DNA of 16,428 bases from Baffinella frigidus (taxonomy: Eukaryota > Cryptophyceae > Cryptomonadales > Baffinellaceae). This document shows, one piece after another, positions 1-6,944 of the stretch (within the stretch, counting starts at the first letter, position 1; each line of letters starts with the position of its first letter). The DNA lies in the NCBI GenBank assembly GCA_026770585.1, contig MU646394.1, positions 98,992 to 115,419 on the forward strand, given 5' to 3'. The position numbers and the translations under genes are program-made. The notes beneath the pieces are model-generated. The model saw only the letters and a program-made list of their open reading frames with translations, was not told the origin of the DNA and ran no database searches.

Positions 1-203
1 GTTTAGGGTTTAGGGTTTAGGGTTTAGGGTTTAGGGTTTAGGGTTTAGGTTTTAGGGTTTAGGTCCTTTAGGGTTTAGGGTTCAGGGTTTAGGGTTCAGG
101 GTTTAGGGTGTTGGGTTTCGGGTTTCGGGTTTAGGGTTCAGGGTTTAGGGTTTAGGGTTCAGGGTTTAGGGCTTAGGGTTTAGGGTTTAGGGTTTAGGGT
201 TTA
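1..203 (+). repeat. TTTAGGG telomere-like array, left end
   Basis: About 28 heptamers, mostly TTTAGGG, mixed with TTCAGGG, TTTCGGG and shortened units. The plant and algal type telomere repeat is recognisable, but the degeneration and the G-rich strand reading into the window argue against an intact chromosome end. A true left end would read CCCTAAA on this strand. It more likely belongs to an interior telomeric block or a rearranged subtelomere. Confidence 0.95.
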
Positions 204-275
204 CGAACCGCAGCCCAGGGCCGTAGCGGTAGAGCCGAATGTTGTCGGTGAATCCAACCGCCTCGCGCCCTGCGC

Positions 276-277
<2 letters not shown>

Positions 278-323
<46 letters not shown>

Positions 324-346
324 GAGAGAGAGGGAGAGAGCGAGAG
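278..346. repeat. GA microsatellite
   Basis: An almost pure (GA)n tract interrupted by a few GGG and CG units. The Arg-Glu repeat it would encode is a by-product of the dinucleotide. Similar GA tracts occur at 6693-6765 and 6888-6962. Confidence 0.95.
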
Positions 347-448
347 GTCCCTTCAATGATACCATCATGGATTTACATCACGGGCAACGCCTCTCTGAGC
401 ATTTTCCGCAATCCTCCTCTCTCAGGGCAAAAGGGGGTCCTAATTCAT

Positions 449-530
449 ACGCCCGCCGGGAATCGAACCTGGTCGGGTTCCGAAGGCGCCTTGGCTCGAG
501 GGTGACAAAGAGAGAGTGGGGGGGGGGCGT
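449..530 (-). other. tRNA-like relic with a pol III B box
   Basis: On the minus strand 469-459 reads GGTTCGATTCC, which matches the tRNA T-loop / B-box consensus. It is followed by a T-stem 3' strand with one mismatch and by CGGGCGT, which could pair with ACGCCCC at 530-524 as an acceptor stem. The 82-nt span would suit a class II tRNA. However, no D arm or A box is visible and the anticodon stem does not pair. It is best read as a tRNA 3' relic or tRNA-derived SINE fragment rather than a working tRNA. Confidence 0.3.
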
Positions 531-574
531 CAAAGGTGCCAACATGGACGCAAGGTTCCCCCCCCCAAGGAGGC

Positions 575-684
575 TACAGGGGTACCTCGCTCATAAGAAA
601 CCGCCCCCCCCCTAGGACCCTACAGTAGGGCCCTATGGGGGTCCCTAGGGGGAAGCGTTTTCTCATGAGCGAGGTACCCCTGTA
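575..684. mobile_element. Family A foldback element, copy A1
   Basis: Long terminal inverted repeats begin TACAGGGGTACCTCGCTCAT and end with the reverse complement, followed by GAAA and a C- or G-run. The centre holds CCTACAGTAGGGCCCTA. It has no coding capacity. Flanking TA on both sides would fit a TA target duplication as in Tc1/mariner-type or related MITEs, but the family is not identified. Confidence 0.9.
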
Positions 685-999
685 TGGATCAGCCCACTCT
701 ACACGTTCTGTACGTCCACGAAGATTTGAGACACATGGTTTATTTATTAGAAAGCAGAAAAACGGTATGGTTCTCACGTTATGCTCGTACTTCGTACCAT
801 GAAAGCAGTTGACCAACGCGCTCAGGTTGGCACACGGCGGCACGCTTTCGGAAGTGGGGCAGCTGGCCACATGCCTCATGTGCCAGCAGCCCCACCTACG
901 CGTAATAAGGTGCGAGGGGCACCCGAACGGCGGTCCCGAACGGCCACCTTAAATACGGTACGAGCCTCGTACGAGCTTCGTACCAAGGGGATTTTTTGT

Positions 1000-1050
1000 A
1001 AAAATACCCCTTGTTCGTAGGTCCTACCCTAAAAATACCCCTTGTTCGTA
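1000..1050 (+). repeat. Short direct repeat
   Basis: A 20-nt unit, AAAAATACCCCTTGTTCGTA, occurs at 1000-1019 and 1031-1050. Just upstream (about 955-985) are GGTACGAG/CTTCGTACC inverted motifs, and ACTTCGTACC also occurs at 788-797. I see no gene between 685 and 1437. Confidence 0.7.
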
Positions 1051-1437
1051 CCGGTAGTAAACACTTTACGTCCCCTCCTAGCCACACTTATGCCCCTTGA
1101 CCCCCTTGATGACCTGGTTGTCATCACGACAGTCGGCTGACATCGCAGTCACGAGGATGCAGTAGTTAAATCTGTAGTAATTTCACCCACCGACAAATCT
1201 CGCGGGAATTTTATCTTAAAATAGCTGTTGCGCGTGACCTGTTATGTTGACATCAACTGTTGCGCGACGTTGACAAGACGCTGAATTCATCCCAAAGTCG
1301 GTCGTAGCGTAGGACACACGCGCCGCGAGCCCTTCCGTGCGAGCGCGTATCTTCCTGGGCAGCGGGAAGCTTGGACGCCGTGGGACGCAGTGACTCAAAG
1401 ACCAGAGGTGGCGGCCGCTTAACGGGTGACTGCAGAG

Positions 1438-1719
1438 ATGGGAAGCGCGTGCAGTGGTCTCGCCAACGAAACTCCCATAAGCCTGGACGAGGAAACGCTG
1501 GAGCGCCTCCAGCGTGAATTCAACGATGTGGACGTGGGGAAAGTCGGGCGGATAGGGAGGGGGCAGTTCGAGGCGATTTTGTTGAAGCGCGCGTTTTCCG
1601 CGCGCGCGTCGGAGGCGATCGAGTACCAGATCGGCGGCATCCTGGACAAGAGCTTAGCCTACAAGGGCAAAGCCGTCGCCGCCGACAGAAGTCTCGTGCG
1701 GATGTCGAAACCCTAAGCC

Positions 1720-1758
<39 letters not shown>

Positions 1759-1884
1759 ACCCTAAACCAGGTCAACCGTGGCGGCGTTCGCTGTGGCCGA
1801 CCCGACCAACTCAGGCAGCATGGACGTTGCTGGCTTCGTCAGGTGGCAGCAGAGCGTTAGCGCTATCGCTCCACGCTCAGGTTC
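1438..1884 (+). CDS. EF-hand-like protein with possible N-myristoylation, 5' part, truncated
   Basis: The reading frame starts at ATG 1438 in a good context; an in-frame GTG lies 12 nt upstream. The N-terminus MGSACS fits an N-myristoylation signal (Gly2, Ser6) with Cys5 as a possible palmitoylation site, as in calcineurin B-like and recoverin-like calcium sensors. Residues 21-48 form an EF-hand-like helix-loop-helix with a stretched loop (DVDVGKVGRIGRGQF). After an intron, DPTNSGSMDVAGF is a second EF-hand-like loop. The two parts join in frame if a donor at 1704 is used with the CAG at 1768-1770; a GT at 1623 is also in phase, giving closer spacing of the two loops. Both loops lack some calcium ligands. 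Family B element B1 follows directly at 1885, so the 3' part is missing or displaced. Calcium binding is inferred. Confidence 0.5.
1707..1768 (+). repeat. CCCTCAA telomere-like heptamers forming an intron
   Basis: About six CCCTCAA units bounded by CCCTAAG and CCCTAAA variants. They lie between the two EF-hand-like segments and end next to the CAG used as splice acceptor. Nearly the whole proposed 67-nt intron is telomere-like repeat. Confidence 0.75.
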
Positions 1885-2022
1885 CTCTCCCTGCCTCAGT
1901 GTAGTTGGGCCCACCATTTGGTCAGCCCGGGCTCTTTCCCGCTCCACGGTTAACGGATTTGTACCGCAGACCCAGCATCTCACCTTGAGAATAGTCGGTC
2001 AACCCAAGTGAGGCAGAGCTAG
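1885..2022. mobile_element. Family B element, copy B1
   Basis: Ends resemble CTAGCTCTGCCTCACTTGGG in inverted orientation; the right end AGTGAGGCAGAGCTAG is clear, the left end is diverged. The interior GGATTTGTACCGCAGACCCA and TTGAGAATAGTCGGTCAACC recur in other B copies. It is non-coding and interrupts or follows the EF-hand-like gene. Confidence 0.75.
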
Positions 2023-2221
2023 ATCACGTCTCCCGTCCCCCATACCCCAAGCGCCAAGAGCCATTTCCCGAAGAGCCCTGCATGGTTCCCTGCCAGATTG
2101 CCGCTCATGCCGCGTCTGAGCCCAGTGCGCCCCTCCCAGAACACACTTGATCTTGTGTTGGATCTGTTGCTTCCCCGTCTTTTGAAACTTGTGTCCCAGG
2201 CGTGTGTCCCAGCTGTCGCTC
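2023..2221. other. Unassigned sequence
   Basis: I see no convincing gene, repeat family or RNA here. Open frames are short and lack family-like features. Confidence 0.4.
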
Positions 2222-2330
2222 TGTATCCCTTAAGTGCCCAGGTAGTCAAATTTGACGGCCAAGAGGTCCTAGGCAGGTCCTAGGGCCCTACCATAGGGCT
2301 TATGAGCCTACTGGTCACTTAAGGGATACA
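2222..2330. mobile_element. Family C foldback element, copy C1
   Basis: Terminal inverted repeats TGTATCCCTTAAGTG and CACTTAAGGGATACA enclose a core with GGTCCTAGGCAGGTCCTAGG and CCCTACCATAGGG. The core resembles the centre of family A, but the ends are different. No coding capacity. Confidence 0.8.
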
Positions 2331-2369
2331 AGCACGATAAAGATACCTGTATTCGGCTGAAATGGGGTG

Positions 2370-2573
2370 TTTTTCACAGGTGGGATCCCCCGATCGCATT
2401 CTAGGCGGCCTTCCCAGGAAAGCTCACCTAGGCGGCCTTCACGTGAAGGCTCCCGGGCGCCTTCCCGGGAGCCTTCTTGGGCCGAGGAGTCTCCCCTGCC
2501 CAGGGCCAACTCCCCTCTGCCCCCGCCCGGGGCCACACCACCGCTGGCTAGCCTTAGTGAGGCGCTTTCCTGA
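2370..2573 (+). other. Possible Ser/Arg/Pro-rich coding remnant
   Basis: An open frame reads through imperfect RRPSQES and RRPSREGS units rich in R-x-x-S motifs, then a Pro/Leu/Ala-rich tail ending at TGA. This looks like a disordered protein, but the GC-rich inverted motif GGGCGCCTTCCCGGGAGCC and GGCGGCCTTC repeats could produce it by chance. No start, splice context or second copy supports it. Confidence 0.2.
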
Positions 2574-2784
2574 TTCGCACCATGGGTCTCCGTCGGGGTG
2601 CCCTCGGGCGGGGAAGTGGACACTCGGTCTAAAGTGGACACTAAAGGACATGACTTGTGTAAAGTCACTCCGGCTATGCCTACATGGGGGATATGCCCAG
2701 ATATCCCCAGAGAGCCTGTCGTTCCAAAGGACGCATGGCGTTTCTGCAGATAAGTTCCAGTGTCTGCCTATGTTGGGAGCTCGA

Positions 2785-2903
2785 AGAACCTATCCCATAA
2801 GTGGCCATGCCCACAAATTTGGGGGCCTAGAGGTCCTAGGCAGGTCCTAGGGCCCTACCGTAGGGCGTATGAGCCTACTGGGCACTTGAGGGATAGGACC
2901 TCA
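2785..2903. mobile_element. Family C foldback element, copy C2
   Basis: Ends GAACCTATCCCATAAGTGGC and GGGCACTTGAGGGATAGGAC form the inverted repeats; the core GAGGTCCTAGGCAGGTCCTA and GCCCTACCGTAGGGC matches C1 closely. Between C1 and C2 I see only the Ser/Arg remnant and short direct repeats of AGTGGACACT. Confidence 0.8.
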
Positions 2904-3070
2904 AGGATTGAGAGTGTCAACTTGTGGTTGGCGACTTGGAGAATCGCACAGGTCTCGTTTTTTCCTGGGGTGTGAGCCTCGGTCGGACAGGTGACGAGCC
3001 TCGGACGGAGTCTCATGGGGGGTGACTTCGAGGCTGTGGCCGTGCGCAGCGCTATCTCTTGAGTGGCTAG

Positions 3071-3197
3071 TACAGGGGTACCTCGCTCACAAGAAAACGC
3101 TTCCCCCTAGGGGGAAGCGTTTTCTTGTAACCACCATAGGGCCCTACTGTAGGGTCCTAGGGGGGGGGCGTTTTCTTATGAGTGAGGTACTCCTGTA
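3071..3197. mobile_element. Family A element A2 with an inner perfect palindrome
   Basis: It has the normal A ends but its left arm snaps back: 3089-3128 is a perfect 40-bp palindrome centred on CTAG, followed by the usual core and right arm. This is most simply explained by template switching within a hairpin or by recombination between A copies. Confidence 0.85.
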
Positions 3198-3280
3198 GGC
3201 TCACACGCCCTACGGTGTGGCCCTAGGACCTGCCTAGAGCGAGTTAGGGTGAATATTCACCCTATGGGCACTTACAGGAT
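3196..3280. mobile_element. Family C fragment, copy C3
   Basis: Directly abutting A2, this contains GTAGGCTCACACGCCCTACG and CCTAGGACCTGCCTAG in inverse orientation to C2, then the palindrome GGGTGAATATTCACCC and a GGGCACTTACAGGATA end. It is a rearranged C element. Confidence 0.6.
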
Positions 3281-3283
3281 ATG

Positions 3284-3452
3284 TAGATCTACCTGCTATT
3301 TACTTGCCGACGAGCATGCTTCCTGAGGGAAAGTAAAAGATGTACAAAAAGACCTTCACTACTTGCAACACTGCCGCCTTGCATTCACTTCCACCAGGCT
3401 CACGACGAAAATACAGCAGGTAGATCTAGCGTAAACATAGCAGGTAGATCTA
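3284..3452. mobile_element. Family M foldback element
   Basis: The left end TAGATCTACCTGCTATTTAC is inverted at the right as GTAAACATAGCAGGTAGATC, with an additional inner copy of AGCAGGTAGATCTA at about 3415-3430. The interior of about 110 nt has no gene. It is the only copy of the family in the window. Confidence 0.65.
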
Positions 3453-3458
3453 GCCCTG

Positions 3459-3579
3459 TACAGAGGTACCTCGCTCATAAGAAAAGTTCCCCCCTTAAGA
3501 CCCTACAGTAGGACTATGCCTAGGGCCCTATGGTATTCCTAGGGGGGTCGTGTTTTCTTGTGAGCGAGGTACCCCTGTA
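3459..3579. mobile_element. Family A foldback element, copy A3
   Basis: Inverted ends TACAGAGGTACCTCGCTCAT and GAGCGAGGTACCCCTGTA with the core CCCTACAGTAGGACTATGCC. The left terminus has one substitution (CAGAGG for CAGGGG). Confidence 0.9.
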
Positions 3580-3649
3580 GAGGGGGTCGTGCTCTCCCCG
3601 CATTGCACTACTTCGGGGTGGTCAAATGGGGCTGTGGATTCGTGGCGTC

Positions 3650-3771
3650 TACAGGGGTACCTCGCTCATAAGAAAGCGCCCCCCCTTAGGACCCTACAGG
3701 TGGCCTATGCCTAGGGCCCTATGGTGCTCCTAGGGGGGGGGGCGCTTTCTTGTGAGCGAGGTACCCCTGCT
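3650..3771. mobile_element. Family A foldback element, copy A4
   Basis: Same inverted ends as A1 with a GCGCCCCCCC / GGGGGGGCGC inner stem. The right terminus reads CCCCTGCT, so the terminal TA is lost there. Confidence 0.9.
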
Positions 3772-3799
3772 GGAGAGGAGCTCGTTGACTATGAGGACC

Positions 3800-3919
3800 T
3801 ACAGGGGTACCTCGCTCATAAGAAACCGCCCCCCCCATAGGACCACCCTAGGACCCTAGGCATGTCCTGCTGTAGGGTCCTAGGAGGTGGCGGTTTCTTA
3901 TGAGCGAGGTACCCCTGTA
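3800..3919. mobile_element. Family A foldback element, copy A5
   Basis: Inverted ends as in A1, with stem CCGCCCCCCC / AGGTGGCGG and core CCTAGGCATGTCCTGCTGTA. Only 28 bp separate it from A4. Confidence 0.9.
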
Positions 3920-3954
3920 GGCAAGGACGAGCCCGCGCGATATCCCTTCTGTGC

Positions 3955-4076
3955 CTGTAGGCTCTGACGCCCTACCGTAGGGCCCTCGGACCTGCTTACA
4001 GCTGAAGCGCGAGTCGGGGTGAATATCTGTAGCGCGATTTAGGGTGAATATTCACCTTATGGGCACTTGAGGGATG
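3955..4076. mobile_element. Family C fragment, copy C4
   Basis: GTAGGCTCTGACGCCCTACC and GGGCCCTCGGACCTGC resemble the inverse of the C core. Two imperfect repeats of GGGTGAATAT follow, then GGGCACTTGAGGGAT, the C terminus. Organisation matches C3. Confidence 0.6.
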
Positions 4077-4124
4077 GCAGTGGATCCAACGACATCCCGA
4101 GGCGGGCTCGTCCTAGCCTACATG

Positions 4125-4250
4125 TACAGGGGTACCTCGCCCATAAGAAACCGCCCCCCCCCCTAGCTAGGACCACCTACGGCCCTAGGCATATGCCTAC
4201 TGTAGGGTCCTACGGGGGGGTCGATTTCTTATGAGCGAGGTACCCCTGTA
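4125..4250. mobile_element. Family A foldback element, copy A6
   Basis: Inverted ends TACAGGGGTACCTCGCCCAT and ATGAGCGAGGTACCCCTGTA around a C/G-run stem and the core CCTAGGCATATGCCTACTGT. It is the fifth A copy in 1.2 kb. Confidence 0.9.
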
Positions 4251-4531
4251 GGTCCTAACACTGACCGCCCGAAGCTTCCCGAGCGTCAAACGGCGCCTCG
4301 GCATCGAGTCTGTCGCGAAAACTCTCTGTACTCAACGCACACAGAACCCCGCCAACCCCCCCCCCCACACCACACACCGCCAAAACACACACACACCACT
4401 CTTCCTCGTCCTCCACGAACAAAGAAACTCTCCACGAACGAAGAATTCCTCAACACACGAAGAAGAAGAAGAAGCCTCCATCTATCTAGCACAGGTCCGG
4501 GTTGACCTCCGGGTCGCACCACGCGTAGCCT
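4251..4531. other. Low-complexity sequence without a supported gene
   Basis: Contains a C-run, ACAC repeats (4365-4400), two copies of CTCCACGAAC near 4410-4440 and an AAG run near 4460-4472. Open frames here are Pro/Thr/Lys-rich and explained by this composition. Confidence 0.5.
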
Positions 4532-4603
4532 GTTTCAGGGTTTAGGGTTCAGGGTTCAGGGTTTAAGGTTTCGGGTTCAGGGTTTCGGGTTTCGGGTTTC
4601 GGG
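4532..4603 (+). repeat. Interior telomere-like block
   Basis: About ten heptamers, TTTAGGG, TTCAGGG and TTTCGGG, in G-rich orientation. The block runs straight into the first tandem copy of the orphan gene's last exon. Confidence 0.9.
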
Positions 4604-4712
4604 CCTACCGGTCGGGGCGTTGGGCGGCATGGCCTCGGGCGCGATCATTATTCGAATTCCAAGCGACTGTCGTGCCATTCATGTGACTGGCCTAACTGGT
4701 ACGTACATAATG

Positions 4713-4725
4713 TTCTAGAATGTTC
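4713..4725. promoter_or_regulatory. Heat-shock-element-like site, unit 1
   Basis: TTCTAGAATGTTC is three perfectly spaced alternating TTC/GAA pentamers, the consensus for heat shock factor binding. It is repeated in the neighbouring unit. Function is inferred. Confidence 0.4.
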
Positions 4726-4836
4726 CAGGGTTCAGGGCTTACCGGTCGGGGCGTTGGCGGCATGGCCTCGGACGCGACCATTCTTCGAATTCCAAGCGAC
4801 TGTCGTGCCATTCATGTGACTGGCTTAACTGGTACG

Positions 4837-4858
4837 TATATAATGTTCTAGAATGTTC
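4837..4858. promoter_or_regulatory. HSE-like site with a TATA-like motif, unit 2
   Basis: TTCTAGAATGTTC at 4846-4858 lies beside TATATAA at 4837-4843. On the minus strand the order is HSE then TATA-like motif, which would suit a promoter transcribing toward lower coordinates. There is no direct evidence of transcription. Confidence 0.4.
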
Positions 4859-5130
4859 CAGGGTGTAGAGCTTACCGGTCGTGGCGTTGGGCGGCATGCT
4901 CACGTTTCCTTTCTGAAGGCTCACTGACTTGTGTATCACTCATCTCAAGGCTGACGGGCCTACCTAGGACCTGCATCGAGAGTAACAAAGAAGAAAACGA
5001 AGAAGGTGTACCGGTCGGGGCGTTGGGCGGCATGGCCTCGGACGCGATCATTGTTCGAATTCCAAGCGACGTGCCATTCACGTGACTGGCTGTCGTGCCA
5101 TTCACGTGACTGGCTTAACTGGGACGTATA

Positions 5131-5148
5131 GAATATTCCAGAATATTC
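5131..5148. promoter_or_regulatory. HSE-like site, unit 4
   Basis: GAATATTCCAGAATATTC gives four perfectly alternating GAA/TTC units, the strongest of the three sites. It lies just past the stop codon of the orphan gene. Confidence 0.45.
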
Positions 5149-5154
5149 CAGGGT

Positions 5155-6910
5155 TCAGGGCTGACCGGTCGGGGCGTTGGGCGGCATGGCGTCCGGCGCG
5201 ATCATGTCGTGCGCGGCCTGGTGGAACTGCGCGTTCTGCTGGAAGTACTCTGCGGACGGCGCGATGGAAAGTCAGAGAGTCTAGCTCTGTCTCAGTCTAT
5301 TTTGGCGCTTTCCCGCTCCAAAGTTGACGTTTTTTTACCTCACACCCAGCAGATGTCATCTTGAGATCAGTCCGCCAGGTCGACTCGAGTGGGGCAGAGG
5401 GTCGCGTTGATCCGGGAACACGTTTAATTTAAAAGAAAATGGCGTATCAAACCGGGTTCTGGTCCTAACTAAATTTAATTAGGGCCCTAATTAACCTTCG
5501 TCCAACTCCTATGAATAAATAGGGATCCGTTTTCCTTCAAATTAAAAGGTCAGCCCGAGTTAAGCAGAGCTAGAGAGTGGCCTGGTGGAACTGCGCGTTC
5601 TGCTGGAAGTACTCTGCACCACGCACCAAGCACCCCGTTGGCAAATCGTGTACCACAATCACAAGAAAGAGGAGAGGAACCCCCAGAGCGCGATTCTGCC
5701 AAGCACCCCAGCGCGTCAGAGCGTGCCCAGCGTCCATCAGCGAGTGTCCAGCAACCACCGGGAGAGAGGCAGCGAGTGAACACCCCGGCGCGAGGCAGGG
5801 CTGGGCCGTCAATACCTGTGTTGAGGGAATCCACGTACAATTTGGAGTTGAGGAAACCCAGGCAAGATTCAACTTGGGAATAGTCGGTTCACCCTGTGGA
5901 GGCAACCACGACGCGGTGTGGTGGGACGCGTTCTGCTGGAAGTACTATGCGGGCAATGGTAGGTGGTAAATCGTAGACGGCAATCAAAAGAAATAGGAGA
6001 GGCACCGCAGAGCGCGAAGATTTGGAGTTGAGAGCAAATCCAGGTAACATTCAACTTGAGAATAGTCGGTTGACCCGGGTGAGGCACGCACGGCGCGGGA
6101 GAGAGTCAGAGAGTGTACAGGGGTACCTCGCTCATACGAAAGCGCCCCCCCCCCCCAGGAGCACCATAGGGCCCTAGGCATAGGCCTACTGTAGGGTCCT
6201 GGGGGGGGCGCTTTCTTATGAGCGAGGTGTCCCTGTACACCCCAGCGCAATCGCGTCAGCGAGACTAGCTCTGCCTCAGTCGGGTTGCCTTGCAGACTAT
6301 TCTCAAGTTGGCACGCTGGGATTGCGGTGCAAGTTCGTAATTTTGGCGCGGGAAGGAGCCCGGGCTCACCGAATTGGTGCGCCCAAACAGGCTGAGACAG
6401 AGCTAGGGAGTATCAAGCGCGGTGAACGCTCTCGGGCGTCAGAGAGTGCGCAAGCGTGTGCACGTGACATCTTCGGGGCGGTGGACAAAATGGCTCCAAT
6501 TTCACCATTTTCCCATTTTTCGGTGGCCAACTTCTCTACACAGCGCTCTATTAGGGGCAGGCTTTGGGCGTGAAATCCGTGTCGTTAGTCAAGGGTGGTG
6601 GGCGCGGACCGATGTCGCGCATGCAGTCGGCGGCGTCCGTGCAGAACAGAGGGTGGTGTGACTTTCGGGCGCTTCTCAAGGCTCGGATGGTAGGGAAATA
6701 AAGAGAGAGCGAGAGAGAGAGCGAGAGAGCGAGGGAGAGAGAGAGAGCGAGAGAGATAGAGAGAAAGGGTGGTGGGACACTCGGGCGGGGGGCGGACCGA
6801 TGTCGCGCATGCAGTCAGCAGCGTCCGTGCAGAACAGAGGGTGGTGGGACCTTCGGGCGGTTCACAAGGCTCGGAGGGCAGGGAAACAAAGAGAGAGCGA
6901 GCGAGAGAGA

Positions 6911-6944
<34 letters not shown>

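Larger units (their letters stand above)
4604..5160 (-). repeat. Four tandem copies of the orphan gene's last-exon tail
   Basis: Units start near 4604, 4738, 4871 and 5007 and share TACCGGTCGGGGCGTTGGGC, the complement of a segment encoding AMPPNAPTG at the C-terminus of the orphan gene. The first, second and fourth units then carry TTCGAATTCCAAGCGAC, a CATTCAYGTGACTGGC stretch and a TTC/GAA block, and end in GGGTTCAGGG or similar. The second copy lacks one G and is frameshifted; the third diverges after the ATG and has a 110-nt foreign segment; the fourth contains a 27-nt internal duplication with two CACGTG motifs. These are decayed exon copies. Confidence 0.8.

Noticed and set aside
1-203. 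True chromosome end
   Set aside because: The strand orientation is the opposite of that expected for a left telomere and the units are degenerate.
3071-4250. CRISPR-like array
   Set aside because: The repeats are about 120-bp inverted-repeat elements at irregular spacing in eukaryotic DNA, not short direct repeats with uniform spacers.
4286-4522. Minus-strand frame rich in Gly/Val/Cys
   Set aside because: It is the complement of C-runs and ACAC repeats; no independent support.
5577-5969. A 130-codon plus-strand frame
   Set aside because: It is antisense to exon-5 duplicates and intron 4. The minus strand has the conserved acceptor and the phase match.
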